The notes under the pieces: generated by a model
The model's database searches: none
What the model was told of the DNA's origin: nothing
The model's input: the letters and a program-made list of their open reading frames with translations, nothing else
NCBI RefSeq assembly: GCF_002149035.1
Contig: NZ_NGFP01000055.1
Location: forward strand, 1-39,472
Length of the DNA stretch: 39,472 nucleotides
Direction of reading: 5' to 3'
Source: Streptosporangium minutum
Lineage (GTDB): Bacteria > Actinomycetota > Actinomycetes > Streptosporangiales > Streptosporangiaceae
In this document: positions 1-7,096 of the stretch, in pieces
Numbering within the stretch: position 1 is the first letter of the stretch
Layout: each line of letters opens with the position of its first letter
Program-made: the position numbers and the translations under genes

Positions 1-293
1 GGGGACGGGGCGCTGCCGGCGGGGGGTTCGTGATGGCCGATGGCCGGAGTGTCGCAGGTCGCCAGCTCCCAGTGGCTGACTTCCGGGGCGGTGAGAGCCG
101 CGGTCACCTTCACGCGGATCTGCTCGATGGTCGTGTCGTCCTCGGTACGCACGCGGACGACGATTTCGCCATTGGCCGCCGTGAGCTCTTTACGCCACTG
201 CGCGGGAAGGAGGGAAAGGATCCGCACTCCGTCGATCGGCGAGTTATTCGGCGGTTCTGACGTGGTGCGCCGTATCGTCAGCTCGACCAGCAT
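1..293 (-). CDS. hypothetical protein, C-terminus off the left edge
   Basis: An open frame starts at ATG 293 and stays open to base 1, giving at least 97 residues with no stop. It begins MLVELTIRRTTSEPPNNSP and contains a strand-rich stretch (EIVVRVRTEDDTTIEQIRV) followed by HWELATCDTPA. I do not recognise the family. It lies 44 bp downstream of the repeat-peptide gene on the same strand, so the two are probably co-transcribed. No signal peptide or membrane segment is visible in the part present. If the upstream peptide is a modified product, this gene could be a partner, but nothing in the visible sequence shows an enzymatic motif. Confidence 0.6.
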   Translation of the reverse strand, partial: MLVELTIRRTTSEPPNNSPIDGVRILSLLPAQWRKELTAANGEIVVRVRTEDDTTIEQIRVKVTAALTAPEVSHWELATCDTPAIGHHEPPAGSAPS

Positions 294-337
294 TATTCAA
301 TTTCCTCACGTACTCCGGGGTGGTTTCCGGAGCAACT

Positions 338-586
338 TTAGAGCTTCGCGGTGTCCCAGGTGGTGCCGTCGGTGCTCGCGGTGTCCCAGGTCGTGCCGTC
401 GGTGCCGGCGGTGTCCCAGGTGGTGCCCGCAACGACCGCCGAGGTGGAGTCCCAGGTGGTGCCGGCCGCGGTCGTGGCGGCGTGGCCGCCGATGACGGCG
501 GTGACCGCGATGACACCCGAAACAATCGCACCCGAAAGCTTGGCGGCGAAGTTGAAGTCGACCAGGGAGGCGGTGGAGTTCTTCAT
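338..586 (-). CDS. small secreted/membrane peptide with Gly-Thr-Thr-Trp-Asp repeats
   Basis: This 82-residue protein starts at ATG 586, with weak purine-rich sequence just upstream. Residues about 17-36 form one hydrophobic segment (AIVSGVIAVTAVIGGHA) that reads as a signal peptide or single membrane anchor, with a plausible cut after GGHA. The rest is almost entirely repeats: the GTTWD core appears four times (near residues 42, 54, 64 and 74), each followed by Ser or Thr and spaced by short Ala/Ser/Thr/Asp/Val linkers, and the protein ends AKL. The tail has no Cys and its only basic residue is the penultimate Lys. I do not know the family. It could be a small surface peptide or a multi-core peptide precursor. 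It precedes the edge-truncated gene on the same strand. Confidence 0.6.
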   Translation of the reverse strand: MKNSTASLVDFNFAAKLSGAIVSGVIAVTAVIGGHAATTAAGTTWDSTSAVVAGTTWDTAGTDGTTWDTASTDGTTWDTAKL

Positions 587-669
587 TTCCCGAGCTCTTT
601 TCTGGAGTGGTTGTCTCTGTTCTCGTACAACTGACTCTCCGCCTTCCGTGACCCTCGGACCAGGCAGAA

Positions 670-712
670 CGGTGTCAGCAAGTTCCCCTCCGATGGCAGT
701 TTGCTGACACCG
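670..712. promoter_or_regulatory. perfect 12-bp inverted repeat upstream of the repeat-peptide gene
   Basis: Bases 670-681 (CGGTGTCAGCAA) and 701-712 are perfect reverse complements, separated by 19 bp. The half-site centres lie 31 bp apart, about three helical turns. The element sits 84 bp upstream of the start of the minus-strand peptide gene. There is no T-run after either arm, so an operator is more likely than a terminator. Confidence 0.45.
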
Positions 713-1218
713 GGCGGCCTTCGGAGCCGTCCCGCGCACGGTGGCCCGGCACCGCTCCCGACGGCCTGCGGCCGGGTGCGGCGCGGTCCCCGCCCGCCGC
801 GCTGGAAGCGCTCACCATCGCCCTCTCGCCTGCCGGAGTCCCCGGGTCTGGTCCGCTGGGCCGGGGGCCGGATCCGGCGGGCGCAACGACCCGCTCCACG
901 GCGACCTGCGCGGCCTCGGGCGGGGGAACGAGCCAAGCTCAGGGTCGCCGGGGTAATCTGACCGCCTCCCGGGCGGGCGGCGGACCCCCTCCTTTCCGCC
1001 CGCCCGGGACCTTTTCCCCGGAAAACGTCCGCGGATCTCTGGGGGAACTGCCGAGGAGCCGTCGCGCCGGGGGCCGCAGGCCGTTCTCTCCGGGCGTCCG
1101 TGAACCGTTCCGGCGGCTCGGACGTTGTGATCGGTGCCGGGATTGCGCAACTCCTGATCCCGGAGCGGAGGCGTCACCCTGGAGGTGGCGTCCTCCGGCA
1201 GGACACACAGGAGGTCTC
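713..1218. other. about 500 bp with no credible gene
   Basis: Several frames are open here, but they are Arg/Pro/Gly-rich translations typical of non-coding high-GC DNA, without a ribosome binding site or recognisable motif. The stretch holds the hairpin at 967-1009. It also holds a 7-bp dyad at 1137-1163 (CCGGGAT with 13 bp spacing), which may belong to the promoter of the secreted protein at 1219. Confidence 0.5.
967..1009 (+). terminator. strong hairpin followed by a short T-run
   Basis: The arms 967-980 (TCCCGGGCGGGCGG) and 996-1009 pair perfectly over 14 bp around a 15-nt loop, followed by CCTTTTCC. This looks like a plus-strand terminator, but no plus-strand gene is visible upstream within the window. 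Confidence 0.45.
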
Positions 1219-1794
1219 ATGCGCCGTGTTCTCGGTATCGCCGCAGGCCTGGCCCTCATCGCAGCCGCCCTGTCCCCGGTAACCCCCGCCGAGGCCACCT
1301 GCCTCGCCGCCGCCAAGAAGTGCGGGCGGGACGCCCTGATCGCCATCGACGTGAAAGCCAAGGGCACGCCCCGCGTCCATCCGGGCGGGCGTGTCACCTA
1401 CGTTCTGGACTACTCCATGACGTGGACGCCGTCCTTCGCCCCCTACTGGGGTTCCTACTGGGTGGGCGGCAAGTTCCCCCGGGGCGCCCGGGGCCCGGCC
1501 AGGGCCGTGCTGTTCGACGAGAAGGGCAAGCGGCTGGCCGCCTTCACCTGCCGCAGGCACTCCGACGGCGTCTGGTGCGACACCGGCGGCGCGATCCCGC
1601 ACCGGGGGCGGATCGTCCTCAGCGCCCGCCTCGCCCGTGGCGGCACGGGGGCGGCCGTGGCCAAACTCGGCTTCGACAGCTTCGACGGGCTGAACAAGGA
1701 GGAGTTCACGCGGCACCTCAACCGTGAGAAGTCCCGTGCCGAGTTCTGCAATTATCGTTTCACCAGGACCGTCACCACGAGGGTGGACTCTTGA
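1219..1794 (+). CDS. secreted protein of unknown function
   Basis: This 191-residue protein starts at ATG 1219, with an excellent AGGAGGT ribosome binding site 5-6 nt upstream. Residues 1-26 are a Sec signal peptide: MRR, a hydrophobic core, then TPAEA with a cut before TC. The mature part contains five Cys (28, 35 and three later), which could form disulfides, and is rich in aromatic and basic residues (WTPSFAPYWGSYWVGGKF). I do not recognise a domain. The stop is 11 bp before the start of the VOC gene, so the two may form an operon. Confidence 0.75.
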   Translation: MRRVLGIAAGLALIAAALSPVTPAEATCLAAAKKCGRDALIAIDVKAKGTPRVHPGGRVTYVLDYSMTWTPSFAPYWGSYWVGGKFPRGARGPARAVLFDEKGKRLAAFTCRRHSDGVWCDTGGAIPHRGRIVLSARLARGGTGAAVAKLGFDSFDGLNKEEFTRHLNREKSRAEFCNYRFTRTVTTRVDS

Positions 1795-1805
1795 GGGAGG
1801 GCGTC

Positions 1806-2273
1806 ATGACGGCAGGGGTGAGCGGTGTCCACCACGTCAAGATCTGGGTGAGCGACCTGGCGCGGAGCCGTTCCTGGTACGAGCGGGTCCTCGGTCTCGA
1901 ACTGCGCACCAGCTTCGAGGACGACGACGGCGTGGTCAGGGGCATGGCCTTCGACGTCCCCGGGGCCGGCCTCCAGCTCGCCCTCCGGGAGAATCCCGAG
2001 CTGGCCAGGGCTCTTTCCGGTGCCGACCCCTTCGCCCTCCAGACCACCGGGGAAGGGCTCGACGCCTGGGCCGCCCACCTCGACGCCCTCGGTGTCCCGC
2101 ACAGTCCCGTCGTCAGGGCCTCCACCGGCCACGTCATGGGCTTCCTCGACCCCGACGGCCTCCAGATCCGCCTCTACGCCCCCGACGACGGGGACCACGC
2201 CGTCCAGAGCGGCCGGGCGGGCACCTACCGTCCGGACCCCGTCCCAGGGCTGGACGGCGGCGGCCGGGGCTAG
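1806..2273 (+). CDS. VOC (glyoxalase/bleomycin-resistance) family protein
   Basis: This 155-residue protein has the paired beta-alpha-beta-beta-beta units of the VOC fold. The opening GVHHVKIWVSDLARSRSWYERVLGLEL and the closing FLDPDGLQIRLYAP are the standard first and last modules. ATG 1806 was chosen because GAGGGAGGG lies just upstream; an in-frame TTG at 1791 overlaps the previous stop. His near residue 9 and His in TGHVMGF could bind metal. The place where most members carry the last metal-binding Glu reads LQIRLY, so metal binding may be lost or altered. The substrate cannot be told. Its stop overlaps the convergent tenA-like gene by a few bases. Confidence 0.8.
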   Translation: MTAGVSGVHHVKIWVSDLARSRSWYERVLGLELRTSFEDDDGVVRGMAFDVPGAGLQLALRENPELARALSGADPFALQTTGEGLDAWAAHLDALGVPHSPVVRASTGHVMGFLDPDGLQIRLYAPDDGDHAVQSGRAGTYRPDPVPGLDGGGRG

Positions 2274-2965
2274 ACGCCCGCCGCCATGTCGAAGAAGCGC
2301 AGCTCCAGCCGTACGGCGCGGCGGAAGAAGTCGAGCACGCGGAGCTGCCCTTCCGGGGTGAGCTCGGGGCCGAGGCGGTCGAGCTCACCGCGGAGGAACC
2401 CCACCCAAGCCCGGAACACCGGCCCCTCGTGCAGGTCGATCCACTCGCGGTGGACGAAGTCGCCGGGCAGCGGCTCCTCGGCCAGGCTCGCCCAGCCGAG
2501 ATAGCTCCACTCCGCGACCGCCAGCACCGCTAGGACGAGCGGATAGTCCAGGCTGGTCCTGGCCTCGTCCATCAGGGCGCGGAAGTCGGCCGTCACCGGC
2601 TCCAGCGGCGGGGAGGCCAGGTCCTCCGGGGTGGCGCCGAGGGCGGCCAGCGCGCGGTGGAAGTAGGTCTTCTCCTCGGTCGTGGCGGTCTCGCCGAGGA
2701 AGCGCCCGAACGGCACCCGCGACTCGAAGCTGTCCGCGCTGGCCACGGCCGCGCCGAGCAGCGCGGTGAAGGAGTCGACGAACTGGAAGTCCTGGATCAG
2801 GTAGCGGCGCATGTCGTCGTCGGCGACGTCGCCCCGGGTGATCGAGGCGGCGAACGGATGGGTCACGACCGCGGTCCACTCCGGCTCGCTCAGCGAGCGC
2901 AACCACTCGCTGAACGCGGGGTCGGCGGCGCTCGCGCGCCACTCGTCGTAGGGGACCAGGTCCAC
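2270..2965 (-). CDS. TenA-family (thiaminase-2-like) protein
   Basis: This 231-residue all-helical protein matches the TenA family, which hydrolyses aminopyrimidines or thiamin fragments for thiamin salvage. Visible landmarks are WTAVVTHPFAASITRGD, then YLIQDFQFVDSF with the conserved Asp near residue 59, EEKTYFHRAL, AEWSYLGWAS, and EWIDLHEGPVFRAWV near the C-terminus. The catalytic Cys of classical TenA is not seen, which fits the Cys-less TenA_E branch. GTG 2965 was chosen because GAGGAG lies about 9 nt upstream; longer in-frame starts add unconserved sequence. It is divergent from the GntR gene across 113 bp. The substrate is inferred from the family only. Confidence 0.8.
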   Translation of the reverse strand: MDLVPYDEWRASAADPAFSEWLRSLSEPEWTAVVTHPFAASITRGDVADDDMRRYLIQDFQFVDSFTALLGAAVASADSFESRVPFGRFLGETATTEEKTYFHRALAALGATPEDLASPPLEPVTADFRALMDEARTSLDYPLVLAVLAVAEWSYLGWASLAEEPLPGDFVHREWIDLHEGPVFRAWVGFLRGELDRLGPELTPEGQLRVLDFFRRAVRLELRFFDMAAGV

Positions 2966-3064
2966 CGGGCTTCTCCTCGCGATCTGGGGAACGTCGATCA
3001 GCGTGAATGCTAGTCCGCCGATGCCGACGGCGGCCGGCGCGCCGGAAAATCGGACGTCGTCGCC

Positions 3065-3070
3065 TACGAT
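3065..3070 (+). promoter_or_regulatory. -10 box for a leaderless GntR transcript
   Basis: TACGAT lies 8 nt before GTG 3079. No ribosome binding site is present, which suggests a leaderless mRNA. The same arrangement recurs at several other genes in the window. Confidence 0.4.
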
Positions 3071-3078
3071 CACTGGAT

Positions 3079-3759
3079 GTGACCGCCTACCAGGCACTCG
3101 CGGCCGACCTGCGTGACCGGATCGTCTCCGGGGAGTTCCAGCCCGGTGACAGGTTGCCCATCGAGCCCGACCTCTGCGTCCGGTACGGCGTGAGCCGCAG
3201 CACGGTCCGTGAGGCGCTGCGCCTGCTGGCCAGCCAGAACCTGATCAGGACAGTCCGGGGGACGACCGGAGGCAGCTTCGTCGCCCACCCAGACCCCGAC
3301 CACATCAGCGCCTACCTGGAGACCAGCTTCGACCTGATGCGGGTGGGCATCGGCCAGCTGATGGAGATCCGCGAGCTGCTGGAGGTCCCCGCCGCCGGGC
3401 TGGCCGCGCTGCGCCGTACCGGGGCGGACCTGGAGCGCCTGCGCGGCTGCATCGTCGGGGCCAGCGGCAGGGAGCCCGGCGAGGTCTTCGCGCCCAACCG
3501 CGACTTCCACATCGTCCTGCTCCGCGCGGCAGGCAACCCGCTGCTGGAGGTCGTCGCCCGGCCGGTCTTCGAGGTGCTGGAGGGCCGCTTCGTCCGCGAC
3601 CGCGCCCCGCGGGCGGCACTCGACGGCATCGACCGGGAGCACCGCGACATCCTGCGCCACATCGAGGCGGGCGACGCCGAGGGGGCGCGGCGGGCCGCAC
3701 TGGAGCACCTGGACAACCTCCGCACCGCCTACTACCCCAGCGTGGAGCCTCAGCCGTAG
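3079..3759 (+). CDS. GntR-family (FadR subfamily) transcriptional regulator
   Basis: This protein has 226 residues. The N-terminal winged helix (residues about 2-72) is typical GntR: LRDRIVSGEFQPGDRLP, then GVSRSTVREALRLLASQNLI and a glycine-rich wing. The C-terminal all-helical FCD domain includes RELLEVPAAGLAA, the metal-binding-type NRDFHIVLLRAAGN, and EHRDILRHIEAGDAEGARRAALEHL. GTG 3079 lacks a ribosome binding site; a TACGAT box 8 nt upstream suggests leaderless translation. It stands just before and on the same strand as the MaoC/acyl-CoA dehydrogenase/CitE genes, so control of that operon by an acyl-CoA or organic acid is the natural inference. Control of the divergent TenA-like gene is also possible. 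Confidence 0.85.
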   Translation: MTAYQALAADLRDRIVSGEFQPGDRLPIEPDLCVRYGVSRSTVREALRLLASQNLIRTVRGTTGGSFVAHPDPDHISAYLETSFDLMRVGIGQLMEIRELLEVPAAGLAALRRTGADLERLRGCIVGASGREPGEVFAPNRDFHIVLLRAAGNPLLEVVARPVFEVLEGRFVRDRAPRAALDGIDREHRDILRHIEAGDAEGARRAALEHLDNLRTAYYPSVEPQP

Positions 3760-3838
3760 CCCTCCAGCCCGGCCGCCCCGCCGCGCGCCGTACGGCCGGC
3801 GCCACCTGGCAGTCGCGTGGAAACAACCAAGCAAGCCA

Positions 3839-3871
3839 TTGACCATCAAAACGTCAGACTATTAGCGTCAA
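3839..3871 (+). promoter_or_regulatory. candidate promoter of the maoC-acd-citE operon
   Basis: TTGACC (3839-3844) resembles a -35 box, with TATTAGC (from 3860) as a weakly spaced -10. TTGAC and GTCAA (3867-3871) make a loose dyad that could involve the GntR protein. There is no clear FadR-type operator. Confidence 0.3.
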
Positions 3872-3896
3872 GGTTCCGTCGTTCAGGGAGAGATCC

Positions 3897-4415
3897 GTGA
3901 CCGTGCACGAACCCGGCCTGGGCCGGTACTACGAGGACTTCGTCGTCGGCGACGTCTACCAGCACCCGCTCGGCCGCACGATCAGCGAGGCCGACAACAC
4001 CTGGTTCACCCTGCTGACGATGAACACCAACCAGAACCATTTCAACGCCCACTTCGCCGGGCGCGCCCCGGTCGGGAAGATCATCGTCAACTCGGGGCTG
4101 ACCGTGGCGATCGTCCTGGGCATCTCGGTGATCGACGTCAGCCAGACCGCGCTGATGAACCTCGGCTGGGACGAGATCAAGCTGACCCACCCGGTGTTCC
4201 TGGGCGACACCCTCTACGCCGAGTCGATCGTGGTGGACAAGCGGGAGTCCGGGTCGCGGCCCTACGCCGGGATCGTCACCTGCCGCACGCGCGGCCTCAA
4301 CCAGGACGGCGACGAGGTCATGTCCTGGTGCCGCACCGTGATGGTCTACCGCCGCGACGCCCCGCACGACAAGAACTACTTCCCGCAGGCCAAGACCGGG
4401 CCGCTGACGACATGA
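3897..4415 (+). CDS. MaoC-like hydratase, mesaconyl/itaconyl-CoA hydratase type
   Basis: This 172-residue protein has a single hotdog domain. The motif NTNQNHFNAHF at residues 43-53 occupies the place of the hydratase-2 signature, with His48 as the candidate catalytic base and Asn43 where classical (R)-enoyl-CoA hydratases have Asp. GRAPVGKIIVNSGLTVAI and HPVFLGDTLYAES complete the fold. GTG 3897 follows AGGGAGAG closely; GTG 3903 is an alternative. The order MaoC, acyl-CoA dehydrogenase, CitE-like lyase matches the gene set Rv2499c, fadE19 (Rv2500c), Rv2498c of Mycobacterium tuberculosis, linked there to leucine and itaconate breakdown. Hydration of itaconyl- or mesaconyl-CoA to citramalyl-CoA is therefore the best inference. 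Confidence 0.8.
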   Translation: MTVHEPGLGRYYEDFVVGDVYQHPLGRTISEADNTWFTLLTMNTNQNHFNAHFAGRAPVGKIIVNSGLTVAIVLGISVIDVSQTALMNLGWDEIKLTHPVFLGDTLYAESIVVDKRESGSRPYAGIVTCRTRGLNQDGDEVMSWCRTVMVYRRDAPHDKNYFPQAKTGPLTT

Positions 4416-4581
4416 GGGGCGCGTTCGGGCAGTGGGGGGAGTCCCGCCCGAGCCGGCCGGCACCCGGACCGCCGATGAGGCGGGCCCGCGGCCGGGGACG
4501 GACCCGTGACCGGCGAGTCTCCCCGCCCTGGCGGCCCCTGCCCGGCGGCCGCCGGCTTCCCGCGTTCGAAAGGACCCCGCC

Positions 4582-5742
4582 ATGGATTTCGAGCTGAACG
4601 ACGAACAGCGGCTGTTCCGCAGGACCCTCAGGGAGTTCGTGGACAAGGAGATCGTGCCGGTCGCCTCGGAGTGGGAGCGGACGGGCCGCTACCCCACCGA
4701 GATCGTCGAGCGGTTCAAGCAGATGGGGCTGTTCGGGATGACGATCCCCGAGCAGTACGGCGGGCTGGCGCTGGACCGGGTGTCGTTCGCGCTGGTCTTC
4801 GAGGAGATCGCGCGAGGATGGATGGGGGTGGCCGGGGTGCTCGGCTCGCACTCGCTGGCCTCCTGGATGATCGCCGAGCACGGCACCGAGGAGCAGCGCC
4901 ACGCCTACCTCCCGGACCTGGCCACCGGTGCCCGCCGTACCGGGATCGCGCTGACCGAACCGGCCGCCGGCACCGACCTGCAGGGCATCCATACCCGGGC
5001 GGTCCGTGACGGCGACCACTACGTCATCAACGGCACCAAGACGTGGATCACCAACGCCCGGCACGCCGACCCGATGCCCGTCCTGGTCAAGACCTCCGTC
5101 ACCGAGCCCGCGCACCGCGGCATGTCCCTGATCCTGGTCGAGGCCGGCACCCCGGGCTACACCGTCAGCCGGGACCTGCCCAAGCTCGGTTACAAGGGCA
5201 CCGAGACCTGCGAGATCGTGCTGGAGGACGTCCGCGTCCCGGCGTCTCGGCTGCTCGGCGGGGTCGAGGGGCGGGGCATGCAGCAGGCGCTGTCGGCCCT
5301 GGAGCTCGGCCGGGTCAACATCGCCGCCCGTGCGGTCGGCATCTCCCAGTGCGCCTACGACGCCGCGCTGAACTACTCGCGCGAGCGCCACGCCTTCGGC
5401 CATCCCATCGCCGACTTCCAGGCGATCCAGCTCAAGCTCGCCGACATGGCCACCGACATCCAGGCGGCCCGGCTGCTCACCTACTGGGCGGCGACCCGCT
5501 CCGAGAGCGGCGCGGTGAACTCCGAGGCCGCGATGGCCAAGTACTTCGCGTCGGAGGTCGCGCTGCGGGTCACCATGGAGGCCATGCGGATCCACGGGGG
5601 GTACGGCTACTCCCAGGAGTTCGTCATCGAACGCCTCTACCGCGACGCGCCCCTGATGGCCATCGGCGAGGGCACCAACGACGTCCAGCGGATGGTCATC
5701 GCCAGGTCCCTCATCTCCGGTACCGCCAAGGTGGGCTGGTGA
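4582..5742 (+). CDS. acyl-CoA dehydrogenase (FadE19-like)
   Basis: This 386-residue flavoprotein has normal length and the full three-domain acyl-CoA dehydrogenase layout. DFELNDEQRLFRRTLREFV opens the N-terminal helical domain, GIALTEPAAGTDLQGI and GTKTWITNA are the FAD/substrate beta-domain motifs, and the C-terminal helical domain ends with IGEGTNDVQRMVIAR. Glu363 in that motif is at the usual position of the catalytic base. GAAAGGA precedes ATG 4582. Short branched acyl-CoA (from Leu, Ile or Val) is the likely substrate class by context with the MaoC and CitE genes. The last nine codons, including the stop, are duplicated in tandem directly downstream. Confidence 0.88.
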   Translation: MDFELNDEQRLFRRTLREFVDKEIVPVASEWERTGRYPTEIVERFKQMGLFGMTIPEQYGGLALDRVSFALVFEEIARGWMGVAGVLGSHSLASWMIAEHGTEEQRHAYLPDLATGARRTGIALTEPAAGTDLQGIHTRAVRDGDHYVINGTKTWITNARHADPMPVLVKTSVTEPAHRGMSLILVEAGTPGYTVSRDLPKLGYKGTETCEIVLEDVRVPASRLLGGVEGRGMQQALSALELGRVNIAARAVGISQCAYDAALNYSRERHAFGHPIADFQAIQLKLADMATDIQAARLLTYWAATRSESGAVNSEAAMAKYFASEVALRVTMEAMRIHGGYGYSQEFVIERLYRDAPLMAIGEGTNDVQRMVIARSLISGTAKVGW

Positions 5743-5769
5743 TCCGGTACCGCCAAGGTGGGCTGGTGA
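5716..5769 (+). repeat. 27-bp tandem duplication across the acd stop codon
   Basis: Two identical 27-bp units, 5716-5742 and 5743-5769, abut exactly. The first holds the last eight sense codons and the TGA of the acyl-CoA dehydrogenase gene; the second repeats them as non-translated sequence. A related GGTGGTGATCCG follows at 5788. Confidence 0.9.
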
Positions 5770-5779
5770 ACGGTGACGC

Positions 5780-5785
5780 TAGGGT
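5780..5785 (+). promoter_or_regulatory. possible -10 box for citE-like gene
   Basis: TAGGGT lies 6 nt before GTG 5792 and no good ribosome binding site is present, so an internal leaderless promoter is possible. Confidence 0.3.
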
Positions 5786-5791
5786 CGGGTG

Positions 5792-6622
5792 GTGATCCGA
5801 TCTGCGCTGTATGTCCCGGGTGACCAGCCCGGCAAGCTCGCCAAGGCACTCGACCGGGGCGCCGACTCACTGATCGTCGACCTGGAGGACGCGGTCCTGC
5901 CGGCGCACAAGGCCGAGGCCCGCGCCGCCGTGGCCGGCTGGCTGCGCGGGCTGGGGCCCGGCGGCCCGGAGATCTACGTCCGGGTGAATCCGGGTGAGGC
6001 CGGTCACGAGGACCTCCGGGCGGTGGCCCTGCCGGGGGTGCGCGGGGTCTGCGTGGCGAAGACCGAGTCGGCCGCCGAGCTTGATGCCGTGGACGCCGTG
6101 CTCACCGCCGCCGAGGCCGCCGAGGGCCTGCCCGGCGGTTCGATCGCGGTCTGCCCGCTGCTGGAGAGCGCCGGCGCGGTCCTGTCGGCGCCGGAGATCG
6201 CCCGGGCGCCCCGGGTCCTCCGGCTGCAGATCGGCGAGGCCGACCTGCGTGCCGAACTCGGCGTCGAGACCGGCTCCGACGAGCGCGAGCTGCTCTGGGC
6301 CCGCTCCCAGGTCGTCCTGGCCTCGGCGGCCGCCCGGCTCACCCCGCCCCTCGCCCCGGTCAGCACCGACTTCCGCGACCTCGACGCCCTGCGCGCCTCC
6401 ACCGTCGCCCTGAGACGCCTGGGGTTCCGCGGCCGCGCCTGTATCCACCCCGCCCAGCTCGCCGTGGTCAACGAGGTCTTCACCCCCACCGGGGAGGAGC
6501 TCGCCCAGGCCCGCGACCTGATCGCCCGGTTCGAGGCCGCCGGAACCGGAGTCGTCACCGACGCCCGTGGCCGGATGGTCGACGAGGCGGTCGTACGCGC
6601 CGCCCGCCGCCTCCTATCCTGA
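5792..6622 (+). CDS. HpcH/HpaI (CitE-like) CoA-ester lyase
   Basis: This 276-residue TIM-barrel protein is of the CitE/malyl-CoA lyase type. RSALYVPGDQPGKLAKAL opens it; VDLEDAVLPAHKAEAR (near residues 29-44), YVRVNPG, the metal-binding CPLLESAGAV (Glu) and IGEADLRAELG (Asp), and ACIHPAQLAVVNEVF are the family motifs. In-frame GTG codons occur at 5789 and 5792; the second sits 6 nt after a TAGGGT box. Members of this subfamily that sit beside MaoC and FadE19-like genes cleave citramalyl-CoA to pyruvate and acetyl-CoA or act on methylmalyl-CoA; that reaction is inferred from context. The stop is 4 bp before the HIT gene start. Confidence 0.82.
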   Translation: MIRSALYVPGDQPGKLAKALDRGADSLIVDLEDAVLPAHKAEARAAVAGWLRGLGPGGPEIYVRVNPGEAGHEDLRAVALPGVRGVCVAKTESAAELDAVDAVLTAAEAAEGLPGGSIAVCPLLESAGAVLSAPEIARAPRVLRLQIGEADLRAELGVETGSDERELLWARSQVVLASAAARLTPPLAPVSTDFRDLDALRASTVALRRLGFRGRACIHPAQLAVVNEVFTPTGEELAQARDLIARFEAAGTGVVTDARGRMVDEAVVRAARRLLS

Positions 6623-6626
6623 GGGG

Positions 6627-7055
6627 ATGCCAGCCGGAGAATGTTCGTTCTGCGCCATCGGGGCGGGGGAGCAGCCGGGCCATGTGGTGCTCTCCGACGA
6701 GGTGGCCGTGGCCTTCCTGGACACGCGCCCGGTCTTCAAGGGCCACGTCCTGGTGGCGCCCAGGGCCCACGTCGAGACGCTCCCCGACCTGCCGCCGCCT
6801 GCGGTCGGCCCGTTCTTCGAGCGGGTCCGCTCCGTCACCGCCGCCGTCGAGCAGGGCCTGGAGGCGGGCGGCACGTTCGTCGCCATGAACAACCGGATCA
6901 GCCAGAGCGTCCCGCACCTCCACGTCCACGTCGTCCCCCGCAACCGCAAGGACGGCCTGCGCGGCTTCTTCTGGCCCCGCACCGCCTACGCCGACCCCGC
7001 CGAGGCCGAGTCCTACGCCCTCCGCATCCGCAAGGCCCTCCCCTCCGGCCTCTGA
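6627..7055 (+). CDS. HIT family nucleotide hydrolase/transferase
   Basis: This 142-residue protein is of normal HIT length. Cys6 and Cys9 (CSFC) suggest a zinc-binding N-terminus, AFLDTRPVFKGHVLVAPRAHVETL is the family core, and the histidine triad is His97-Leu-His99-Val-His101 within VPHLHVHVVPRN. His99 is expected to attack the alpha-phosphate of a nucleotide such as an AMP derivative or diadenosine polyphosphate. ATG 6627 follows GAGGGG and lies 4 bp after the citE-like stop, so translation is coupled. A housekeeping role is most likely, and membership of the catabolic operon may be incidental. Confidence 0.87.
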   Translation: MPAGECSFCAIGAGEQPGHVVLSDEVAVAFLDTRPVFKGHVLVAPRAHVETLPDLPPPAVGPFFERVRSVTAAVEQGLEAGGTFVAMNNRISQSVPHLHVHVVPRNRKDGLRGFFWPRTAYADPAEAESYALRIRKALPSGL

Positions 7056-7066
7056 GGGGCGGAGGG

Positions 7067-7095
7067 GGCCGACCCGGGTGAGGGCCGGGTCGGCC
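7067..7095. terminator. bidirectional hairpin between HIT and MFS genes
   Basis: GGCCGACCCG (7067-7076) pairs perfectly with 7086-7095 around a 9-nt loop. It lies between two convergent genes and has no T-run, as is usual in high-GC actinomycetes. Confidence 0.6.
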
Positions 7096-7096
7096 G

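Noticed and set aside
40-495. plus-strand frame ending in a Cys/Arg/Pro-rich repeat
   Set aside because: It is the complement of the Gly-Thr-Thr-Trp-Asp repeat gene; the minus frame has a sensible hydrophobic segment and start.
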